A stretch of 64,000 bases of DNA from Corynebacterium tuberculostearicum SK141 (GTDB lineage Bacteria; Actinomycetota; Actinomycetes; Mycobacteriales; Mycobacteriaceae), in the NCBI RefSeq assembly GCF_000175635.1, contig NZ_ACVP01000005.1, positions 1-64,000 on the forward strand. Reading direction: 5' to 3'. The notes beneath the pieces were generated by a model. That model was not told the origin of the DNA, did not search any database, and saw only the letters and a program-made list of their open reading frames with translations. This document shows positions 54,445 through 62,213 of this stretch, one piece after another. Numbering within the stretch: position 1 is the first letter of the stretch; the number at the start of each line of letters is the position of its first letter. The position numbers and the translations under genes were made by a program.

Positions 54445-57400
54445 ATGACCATCGAGCAACTGCGAGCATGGCTGCGTGACTGGGTCGCCCAGGCCACCGG
54501 TGTTTCCGCCGAAGAGATCCTAGATTCCAAACCTTTGGAAAATTATGGCCTCTCCTCGCGGGATGCTGTAGTGCTATCCGGCGAGCTGGAAAACCTTCTG
54601 GGCACCCGCCTCGATGCCACCGTGGCATATGAGTATCCCACCATCGAGCTGCTGGCGGACCGCCTGCTGAACACACCGGCGGCGCCCCAGCCCGAGGAAC
54701 ACGCGCCGCGGATCGCGCAGGGATCCGACGTTGCGGTCATTGGTCTTTCCGGCCGCTTCCCGGGCGCCAAGAATGCCCAAGAGTTCTGGTCCATGTTGGC
54801 GGAATCCCGCGCGGGCACCGGCCCGTTGCCAGTGGGCCGGTGGTCCGAGTACTCCGCCGATCCGGTCATGAGCGAGAAGATTGCCCAGCAAAATACCGAC
54901 GGCGGCTATATCGAAGACATCGCCTCCTTTGATGCGGAATTTTTTGGCCTGTCCCCACTTGAGGCCGCCAATATGGATCCGCAGCAGCGCATCCTGCTCG
55001 AGCTGGTGTGGGAAGCGCTAGAAAACGCTGGTGTTCCCGCCAATGAGCTGCGGGGCACGCAGACCGGCGTGTACATGGGCTCGACCAATAATGACTACGG
55101 CATGCTCATCGGTGCCGATTCCGCCGAGATGCACCCGTATGCGCTGACCGGCATTTCTTCCGCCGTGGTTGCCAACCGCATTTCCTACGCCCTGGATTTC
55201 CGCGGCCCTTCCATCAACGTGGATACGGCTTGCTCCTCCTCCCTCGTGGCGGTGAACCAGGCGATGAAGGATTTGCGCACGGGGAGCGCAGACGTGGCGC
55301 TGGCCGGCGGCGTGAATATTCTGGCCGCCCCGCATGCGTCCACGGTGTTCTCGGAGTTGGGCGTTACCTCTCCAACGAGCGCCATTCACGCCTTTTCGGA
55401 CGACGCCGATGGCATCGTGCGTGCCGACGCCGCCGGCGTCCTCGTGCTCAAGCGCTTGGAGGACGCGGAAGCGGACGGCGACGATATCCTGGCCGTCATC
55501 AAGGGCTCGGCCGTCAACTCCGATGGCCACTCTAATGGCCTGACCGCCCCGAACCCGGAGGCACAGGAGGATGTGCTGCGCCGCGCCTATGCTGATGCGG
55601 GCGTAAATCCGCAGGACGTGGACTATATCGAAGCCCACGGCACCGGCACCATTCTGGGCGATCCGATCGAGGCCTCCGCCCTGGGCCGCGTGCTCGGTGC
55701 GGGCCGCGGGGTCGAAACTCCTATTTTGCTCGGCTCTGCCAAGACCAATATCGGACACTCTGAATCCGCCGCGGGCGTGGTCGGCCTCATCAAGGTCATC
55801 CAGGCCATGCGCAATGACGTGATTCCGGCCAATATCAATTACTCAGCGCCGAATCGCTATATCGATTTCGAGGCCGAGCACCTTGAGGTAGTCGAGGATC
55901 CGCGCGAGTGGCCCGAGTACTCCGGCCACAAGGTCGCTGGCGTATCCGGCTTTGGTTTCGGTGGCACCAATGCGCACGTCGTGCTCACCGATTACCGCGG
56001 CACCCCGGCTGAACGCGCGCCGCAGCTTTCCACCGACACGGTGGCGTTGCCGGTCTCTGGCCTCTTGCCTTCGCGCCGGGCACGCGCTGCGGCCCTGTTG
56101 GCAGACTTCATTGAGGCGGAAAAGCCCGCGCTTGTCGACGTCGCCCGCACCGTCGCCCGCCGCAACCACTCCCGTTCCCGTGCCGTCGTGACGGCTAGCT
56201 CCACCGAGGAAGCAGTCAAGCGCCTGCGCCAGGTGGCTGAGGGCAAGGTTTCCGTTGGCATCGCCGCTGCGGATTCCCCGCAGGTTCCGGGCCCGGTATT
56301 TGTTTACTCCGGTTTCGGATCCCAGCACCGCAAGATGGCGAAGGACATGATTGCGCTCTCGCCGCAGTTCAAGGCCCGCTTGGAAGAGCTGGATGCCATC
56401 GTGGACTTTGAGTCCGGCTGGTCCATCCTGGATATCGTCAACGACGATGCCCAAACCTATGACACCGAGACCGCCCAGGTGGCCATTACCGCCATTCAGA
56501 TTGCATTGACGGACCTGTTCGCTTCCTTTGGCGTGCGCCCGGCCGGCGTGATGGGCATGTCCATGGGCGAGATTGCCGCGGCCTATGCCGCAGGCGGCAT
56601 CTCCGCAGAGGACGCCATGGTTATTGCCTGCCACCGCGCGCGGTTGATGGGTGAGGGTGAGGCGTCGCTAAGCGATGCCGAGCAAGGAGCCATGGCCGTC
56701 GTAGAGCTCTCGGCCGAGGATATTGCCGCGCTCGACGGCAATATCGAACCCGCCGTGTATACCGGACCCGGTATGACCACCGTGGGCGGCCCTCGCCAAG
56801 AGGTGCTGGACCTGGTGGAAAAGCTCGACGGTGAGGGCAAGTTCGCCCGTGCGCTCAATGTGAAGGCAGCAGGGCATACCTCGGCCGTGGACCCCATCCT
56901 GGGCGAGCTGCATGCAGCCATCGCCGGCATGGAGGCCAAGCCGCTGCACACCCCGCTGTTTTCCTCCGTGGATAAGGGCGAGGTTTATCGCCCTGGTACC
57001 ACCGTCCACGATGAGGACTATTGGCTGCGCATGACCCGCCACTCGGTCTATCTGCAGGATGCCACCGAGGCAGCCTTCAACGCCGGCCACACCCAGCTGG
57101 TAGAAATCTCGCCGAACCCGGTGGCGCTGATGGGCCTCATGTCCACCGCCTTCGCCGTGGGCAAGGCCGATGCCCAGCTGCTCTATGCCCTGAAGCGCAA
57201 GGTGGATCCCACCGAATCGCTGCTGGACCTGCTCAGCAAACTCTATGTCGCCGGCATGCCGGTGGATTTTGGCGCGGTCTTTGGCTCCGGTGCGCGCGTG
57301 GAGGCGCCCTATACCCAGTTCAACCGCCAGCGCTTCTGGACCAACGCGCGTCCGTCGGCCGGCGTATCCGGCCTGCCGGGCGCACGCGTCAACCTGCCAG

Positions 57401-59151
57401 AGGGCAAGGTGGCCTTCTCCACCAATGCGGATCAGGCGCCATCCGCGCTGGCCATCGTGGAGGCCGCGGCCGAGGCCGTCAAGCCTGGGGCGCGCATCAT
57501 CGCCACCGAGGAACATGCCGACCTGCCACCGCGCGGTGAGGTCACCACGGTGGTAAGCCAGTCCATCGGTGGTATGTCCGTAGCCGTCTACGCCGTCCGT
57601 GGCGCACAGACGGAGCTCCTGGCGGAAGGCTTTGCCTCCGCCTTGGACTTGGGCGCGGCGCCTATCCCGGGCGTGGCCGATGTGCCTGAAAGCGAGCCTG
57701 CAGCAACCGCAGAAGTTGATGCCGTGCGCTGGGATCCCGCGGAGGAAACCGTGGAGGATCGCCTCGCACTCATCGTGTCGGAATCCATGGGCTATGACGT
57801 CTCTGACCTGCCGCGCGAGCTGCCGCTCATTGACTTGGGCCTGGATTCCCTGATGGGCATGCGCATTAAGAACCGCGTGGAAAATGACTTCCAGATTCCG
57901 CCGCTGCAGGTGCAGGCGCTTCGCGACGCCTCTTTGGCCGACGTCATTGCCATGGTGGAAGAAGCCGTAGCCGGCGGCAGCGTGGATACCAGCGACATTG
58001 CTTCTGCGGATACGCCTGCACCAGAAGAAGACGAGCCCGGCCAGGGCGTCGGCGTTGCCCCGCGCGATGCCTCGGAGCGCATGGTCTTTGGTACCTGGGC
58101 CACCTTCACCGGAAAGGTCGCGGCGGGCGTTACCTCGGCGCTGCCTGAGGTGAGCGACGAGGTTGCCACCCAGATCGCCGAGCGCCTCACCGAGCGTGCC
58201 GGCATCGAGGTCACCGCCCAGCAGGTCCACGAGGCCGAGGCGCTAGAGACTTTGGCCGACCTCGTCCGCGAAGGACTGGAGACCGAGGTAGAAGGCAATA
58301 TCCGCGTCCTGCGCGAGGCTGATGGTCCGGCCGTATTCATGTTCCACCCAGCCGGCGGCACCACTGTGGTCTACCAGCCACTGACCCGCCGCCTGCCCGA
58401 GGACGTGGCAGTCTACGGCGTAGAGCGCGTCGAGGGCTCGCTGGAGGAGCGCGCCGAGGCTTATATCGAGGACATCCTGCACTACGCTCGCGGCCGCAAG
58501 GTCGTGCTCGGCGGGTGGTCCTTCGGTGGCGCGCTGGCCTATGAGGTGGCCTATCAGCTGCATCAGCGCACCCAGCGCGGACAGGATTCGGCGGACGTGG
58601 CGTTCATCGCGCTGCTGGATACCACTCAGCCGTCGAACCCGGCGCCGGATACGCCGGAAGAAACCCGTGCCCGGTGGGAGCGCTACGCGGCCTTTGCCAA
58701 GAAGACCTATGGCCTGGACTTCGAGCCGCCGTACGAGATGCTTGAGACCATGGGCGAGGATGCGCTCATGACCATGCTGGCGGAGTTCCTCGCTACTACC
58801 GATGCCTCCGAACACGGCCTTGCCGCCGGCGTACTGGAGCACCAGCGCGCTTCCTTCGTGGATAATCAGATTCTGGCCAAGATCGACTTCCACCGCTGGG
58901 CCGATGTCACCGTGCCGGTTCTGCTTTTCCGTTCCGAGCGCATGCACGACGGTGCGATTGAGCTGGAGCCGCGCTACGCTGAGATTGACCCCGACGGCGG
59001 TTGGGGAGTTATCGTTAAGGATCTAGAAATTGTGCAGCTGCAAGGCGATCACCTTGCAGTGCCAGACGAGCCGGCTATCGGCATCGTGGGCAAGCATATG
59101 GACGAATGGATCGAGGAGAAGATACGTGGCGGCCAAGCAGACAACCGCTGA
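54445..59151 (+). CDS. pks13: Polyketide synthase Pks13 (mycolate condensation)
   Basis: A 1568-residue cytoplasmic megasynthase that condenses two acyl chains into the beta-keto precursor of corynomycolate. Domain order: N-terminal carrier domain (about 5-72, phosphopantetheine Ser38 in YGLSSRD) and ketosynthase (about 93-515, Cys263 in DTACSSS, His398 in HGTGT and His438 in NIGH). Then acyltransferase (about 610-900, Ser706 in GMSMGE), second carrier domain (about 1100-1175, Ser1135 in GLDSLMG) and C-terminal thioesterase (about 1285-1560, Ser1359 in WSFGG). All active residues are present. It overlaps accD4 by 26 bases, indicating coupling. Confidence 0.97.
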   Translation: MTIEQLRAWLRDWVAQATGVSAEEILDSKPLENYGLSSRDAVVLSGELENLLGTRLDATVAYEYPTIELLADRLLNTPAAPQPEEHAPRIAQGSDVAVIGLSGRFPGAKNAQEFWSMLAESRAGTGPLPVGRWSEYSADPVMSEKIAQQNTDGGYIEDIASFDAEFFGLSPLEAANMDPQQRILLELVWEALENAGVPANELRGTQTGVYMGSTNNDYGMLIGADSAEMHPYALTGISSAVVANRISYALDFRGPSINVDTACSSSLVAVNQAMKDLRTGSADVALAGGVNILAAPHASTVFSELGVTSPTSAIHAFSDDADGIVRADAAGVLVLKRLEDAEADGDDILAVIKGSAVNSDGHSNGLTAPNPEAQEDVLRRAYADAGVNPQDVDYIEAHGTGTILGDPIEASALGRVLGAGRGVETPILLGSAKTNIGHSESAAGVVGLIKVIQAMRNDVIPANINYSAPNRYIDFEAEHLEVVEDPREWPEYSGHKVAGVSGFGFGGTNAHVVLTDYRGTPAERAPQLSTDTVALPVSGLLPSRRARAAALLADFIEAEKPALVDVARTVARRNHSRSRAVVTASSTEEAVKRLRQVAEGKVSVGIAAADSPQVPGPVFVYSGFGSQHRKMAKDMIALSPQFKARLEELDAIVDFESGWSILDIVNDDAQTYDTETAQVAITAIQIALTDLFASFGVRPAGVMGMSMGEIAAAYAAGGISAEDAMVIACHRARLMGEGEASLSDAEQGAMAVVELSAEDIAALDGNIEPAVYTGPGMTTVGGPRQEVLDLVEKLDGEGKFARALNVKAAGHTSAVDPILGELHAAIAGMEAKPLHTPLFSSVDKGEVYRPGTTVHDEDYWLRMTRHSVYLQDATEAAFNAGHTQLVEISPNPVALMGLMSTAFAVGKADAQLLYALKRKVDPTESLLDLLSKLYVAGMPVDFGAVFGSGARVEAPYTQFNRQRFWTNARPSAGVSGLPGARVNLPEGKVAFSTNADQAPSALAIVEAAAEAVKPGARIIATEEHADLPPRGEVTTVVSQSIGGMSVAVYAVRGAQTELLAEGFASALDLGAAPIPGVADVPESEPAATAEVDAVRWDPAEETVEDRLALIVSESMGYDVSDLPRELPLIDLGLDSLMGMRIKNRVENDFQIPPLQVQALRDASLADVIAMVEEAVAGGSVDTSDIASADTPAPEEDEPGQGVGVAPRDASERMVFGTWATFTGKVAAGVTSALPEVSDEVATQIAERLTERAGIEVTAQQVHEAEALETLADLVREGLETEVEGNIRVLREADGPAVFMFHPAGGTTVVYQPLTRRLPEDVAVYGVERVEGSLEERAEAYIEDILHYARGRKVVLGGWSFGGALAYEVAYQLHQRTQRGQDSADVAFIALLDTTQPSNPAPDTPEETRARWERYAAFAKKTYGLDFEPPYEMLETMGEDALMTMLAEFLATTDASEHGLAAGVLEHQRASFVDNQILAKIDFHRWADVTVPVLLFRSERMHDGAIELEPRYAEIDPDGGWGVIVKDLEIVQLQGDHLAVPDEPAIGIVGKHMDEWIEEKIRGGQADNR

Positions 59152-60682
59152 GAAACTCGCTGACCTGCGCGAGCGCCTTGATAAGGCGCAGGACCCAGGC
59201 AGTGAGCGCTCCCGCAAGCGCCGCGACGAGGCTGGGCGCACCACGCCTCGTCAACGCATCGATGAATTGCTAGATGAGGGTTCCTTCGTCGAAACCGGCT
59301 CCTTGGGCAAGACCCCAGGTGACCCTGATGCCATTTATTCCGATGGCGTGGTCACCGGCTATGGCCGCATCTCTGGCCGCCCAGTGTGTATCTACGCCCA
59401 CGATAAAACCGTCTACGGCGGCTCAGTCGGCGTGACCTTTGGCAAGAAAGTCACCGAGGTCATGGACATGGCCATCAAGATTGGCTGCCCAGTCATCGGT
59501 ATTCAGGACTCCGGCGGCGCCCGCATCCAGGATGCGGTGACCTCGCTGGCCATGTACTCCGAGATCGCCCGCCGCCAGCTTCCGCTGTCCGGCCGCAGCC
59601 CGCAGATTTCCATCATGATGGGCAAATCCGCCGGTGGCGCCGTCTATGCTCCCGTGACCACGGACTTTGTCATTGCCGTGGACGAGGAAGCGGAAATGTA
59701 TGTTACCGGCCCGAACGTCATCCGTGAGGTTACCGGTGAGGATATTACCTCCGCTGAGCTGGGCGGTGCTCGCCAGCAAGAGCTCAACGGTAACGTCTCG
59801 GCGGTCGTCCCTTCCGAGGATGACGCCTTTGATATGGTCCGCGATCTCCTCGATCACCTGCCGCTGACCTGCTTTGATGAGTCACCGGAGTTCGCTGCGC
59901 CTTCCGACGCCGAAGTGGCCGAAGACGAAGAGCTCAATGCCTTCATGCCGGATGACACCAATGCTGGCTACGACATGATGGACTTGTTGACCCAGTTGGG
60001 CGATGACGAGGACCTCATTGAGATTCAAGAAAACTTCGCGCCCAATATGATCACCGCCTTCGGCCGCATCGATGGCAAGACCGTCGGCTTTGTGGCCAAT
60101 AACCCCATGCACCTTGCGGGCTGCATTGATGCCGACGCCGCCGATAAGGGCGCGCGCTTCATCCGCATCTGCGATGCTTACAATATTCCGCTGGTCTTTG
60201 TGGTGGATACCCCGGGCTACCTGCCGGGCGTGGAGCAGGAGAAGGTGGGCCTTATCCACCGCGGCGCCAAGTTTGCCTTCGCCGTGGTGGAAGCCACCGT
60301 GCCGAAGGTCTCGCTCATCGTGCGTAAAGCCTACGGCGGTGCCTATGCGGTGATGGGCTCGAAGAACCTGACCGGCGATATCAACCTGGCGTGGCCGACC
60401 GCGCAGATCGCCGTGATGGGCGCGGCCGCTGCCGTGGTGATGATCGCCGGCAAGCAGCTCGAGGCCGCCGAGACCCCGGAACAGCGCGAAATGACCAAGA
60501 AGATGTTTATGGACTTCTACGATGAGACCATGACCGCTCCTTATGTCGCGGCCGAGCGCGGCTATCTAGACGCGATGATTCAGCCGAATCAGTCCCGGTT
60601 GGCGCTCCGTCAGGCACTGCGCCAACTGGCCACCAAGCAGGAAAGCGATCTGCCGAAGAAGCACACTATTGCCCCGATGTAA
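59126..60682 (+). CDS. accD4: Acyl-CoA carboxylase beta subunit AccD4
   Basis: A 518-residue carboxyltransferase subunit that makes the 2-carboxyacyl-CoA used by Pks13. The crotonase-like N half has GRISGRPVCIYAHD and the oxyanion glycines QDSGGARIQD (about 127). The C half has VDTPGYLPGVEQE (about 358) and the second oxyanion site KAYGGAYAVMGSK (about 400). The GTG start at 59126 has GAGGAG 7 bases upstream inside the end of pks13. C. glutamicum literature names the syntenic gene accD3; the symbol here follows the mycobacterial name. Confidence 0.94.
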   Translation: MAAKQTTAEKLADLRERLDKAQDPGSERSRKRRDEAGRTTPRQRIDELLDEGSFVETGSLGKTPGDPDAIYSDGVVTGYGRISGRPVCIYAHDKTVYGGSVGVTFGKKVTEVMDMAIKIGCPVIGIQDSGGARIQDAVTSLAMYSEIARRQLPLSGRSPQISIMMGKSAGGAVYAPVTTDFVIAVDEEAEMYVTGPNVIREVTGEDITSAELGGARQQELNGNVSAVVPSEDDAFDMVRDLLDHLPLTCFDESPEFAAPSDAEVAEDEELNAFMPDDTNAGYDMMDLLTQLGDDEDLIEIQENFAPNMITAFGRIDGKTVGFVANNPMHLAGCIDADAADKGARFIRICDAYNIPLVFVVDTPGYLPGVEQEKVGLIHRGAKFAFAVVEATVPKVSLIVRKAYGGAYAVMGSKNLTGDINLAWPTAQIAVMGAAAAVVMIAGKQLEAAETPEQREMTKKMFMDFYDETMTAPYVAAERGYLDAMIQPNQSRLALRQALRQLATKQESDLPKKHTIAPM

Positions 60683-60735
60683 TGCCTTGTGCTTGGATAG
60701 CATATAAAGAGCTAATCCTAGTGAAGGAGTTATCT

Positions 60736-60831
60736 ATGATTCTGTCTAGCGCTGTGGACATCGTCAGCGAGATCATCGGCTTCGTGGCCGATATCCTGAA
60801 TCAGGCAGGCATTCAGGTAAGTTCCAAGTAA
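60736..60831 (+). CDS. 31-residue amphipathic peptide
   Basis: An ORF of 31 codons, starting MILSSAVDIV and ending QVSSK. It has an ideal ribosome site (AAGGAG 6 bases before the ATG) and a terminator right after its stop. The peptide would be one amphipathic helix, with hydrophobic Val/Ile/Leu/Phe against Asp/Glu/Ser/Asn. It lacks a signal peptide, like the tiny PorA/PorH-type mycomembrane proteins of this genus, and its serines could be mycoloylation sites. The place directly behind the mycolate synthesis genes is suggestive. No homologue is recalled by sequence. Confidence 0.65.
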   Translation: MILSSAVDIVSEIIGFVADILNQAGIQVSSK

Positions 60832-60838
60832 ATGGAGC

Positions 60839-60872
60839 AAAAAAGAAGGAGGGTCAAACCCTCCTTCTTTTT
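60839..60872. terminator. Bidirectional intrinsic terminator
   Basis: A 15-base perfect stem (AAAAAGAAGGAGGGT with its complement ending 60872) around a 3-base loop, with A on the left and T on the right. It ends the pks13-accD4-peptide transcript and, on the other strand, overlaps the stop of the DUF3054 gene. Confidence 0.92.
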
Positions 60873-61200
60873 ATTTGCGGGCGAAAAGCCGCCAGCCAAA
60901 GAAAAATAGTGCGGACATCACCGTCGCTACAATGAGGAAGCTCCAGTGCGGCAAGCGGCCGTTGACCAGCATCCACAGGGCCATGCCGCCCACGACGGTG
61001 CTCAGCCAGACGATGCCGCCCTCCTTCCACTTGCCGTGCGCTTTGGTAGCCAGGATGATGACCCAGCCGATAAGCGCGCCTACGGCCCAGGGCCAAAAGG
61101 CATCTACCCAGGTGGAAAAGCTCAAACCGCCGTGGGCGAGGCGGGCAGCCACGGCGAAGAGCATCAGGGCGATGATATCGATAATGGGGGCGATTCTCAT
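60871..61200 (-). CDS. DUF3054 membrane protein
   Basis: A 109-residue protein with four membrane helices (about 4-22, 32-50, 60-78 and 84-105). It matches the DUF3054 family of small actinobacterial membrane proteins, with the pattern WPWAVGALIGW near 36-46. Function unknown. Its start overlaps the stop of the upstream gene by 4 bases, so it is the last gene of the leftward operon that begins with the MmpL gene. Confidence 0.85.
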   Translation of the reverse strand: MRIAPIIDIIALMLFAVAARLAHGGLSFSTWVDAFWPWAVGALIGWVIILATKAHGKWKEGGIVWLSTVVGGMALWMLVNGRLPHWSFLIVATVMSALFFFGWRLFARK

Positions 61201-62213
61201 GCGTTTTCCTTTCGGTTCAAGGCGGCGTAGGTAATGCCCTTGCGGGCATAGTGCCAGAAGTAGATTACCCAGCCAATGATGGTGATCAAGGCGAAGGAGA
61301 TAAGGCGGTAGATGATGGCCGCGCCTGTAGCGTCCACCGCGGTCATGCCTGTGGCCACCAGAGTGGCGATGATGGCGGCTTCCACCGTTCCGAGGCCGGC
61401 CGGCGTGACCTGAGCAGAGCCGGCAAGCTTAGCGGTGAGATAGGCGAGCGCCACGCCGGCCATCGTCGTGGTGTCCTCGCCAGCGTGCAGGGCGGGCAGG
61501 TGGCCGGTAACGGCCCACACGCAGCCCCATAGCGAGACCATGTCGATCAGGCGGTTGGCCAAAGAGTAGAAGGAGACCCAACCGAATTGGCGGCGGGTAA
61601 GGTGAACTTCCTCCAGATTCTTGACCTGGTCCAAGAGGGCTTCGCGCTTGGAGCCCTTAATGAGCTTTTGGCGGTTGAGCCAGCGCATGATGGTATCCGG
61701 ATGATTGGTCAGCCAGAACAGGCCGCCCGAAAGCGCCAGCATGAGCACCAAGGTGCCGATGAGGGACCAGAGCGCCATATCCGCGTTGAGGAAGAGCACG
61801 CCGCCCAAGCCGATGAGCACGAGCCACATCGTGGAAATCGCAGAGGACAGCACGAAGAACCAGCCACACAACATGACGGACGCGCCCCATGTGCGCTGTA
61901 CGTAGAAGGTGAGGATGGCGGAAAAAGCTGGGCCGGCCGGAAGAGTGGTGGACCAGGCATTGGCGGCCAACGTCAGTGCTGCGGTTTCTGAGGCCGGTAC
62001 CTTGACGCCACCGGCGCGAATGAGCAGGCGCATGACCTCGCCCATGGCGAGTACCGCCACGACGGAGGCGATGATCACTAGCGCTATCGCGACCGGGTTG
62101 GAATCGGACAGCCGCGAGAAGCCTTCGCGCAGGAAGTCTAGCTCATCGCGGAAGACATACACCAAGACCAGCAAGACGATGAGCGAGAGGATGAGGCGCA
62201 GCCAATTCTTCAC
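61197..62213 (-). CDS. LPG-synthase-like (UPF0104) membrane protein
   Basis: A 338-residue protein with about eight helices, of the lysylphosphatidylglycerol synthase membrane-domain (flippase-like) family. Helical pattern and the stretch ATWSTTLPAG-like (ANAWSTTLPAGPAFS, about 88) plus LAGSAQVTPAGLGTVE near 262 are family features. It has no catalytic synthase domain. The GTG start abuts the stop of the MmpL gene with no gap (TAAGTG). A lipid-handling role beside an exporter is plausible. Confidence 0.85.
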   Translation of the reverse strand: MKNWLRLILSLIVLLVLVYVFRDELDFLREGFSRLSDSNPVAIALVIIASVVAVLAMGEVMRLLIRAGGVKVPASETAALTLAANAWSTTLPAGPAFSAILTFYVQRTWGASVMLCGWFFVLSSAISTMWLVLIGLGGVLFLNADMALWSLIGTLVLMLALSGGLFWLTNHPDTIMRWLNRQKLIKGSKREALLDQVKNLEEVHLTRRQFGWVSFYSLANRLIDMVSLWGCVWAVTGHLPALHAGEDTTTMAGVALAYLTAKLAGSAQVTPAGLGTVEAAIIATLVATGMTAVDATGAAIIYRLISFALITIIGWVIYFWHYARKGITYAALNRKENA

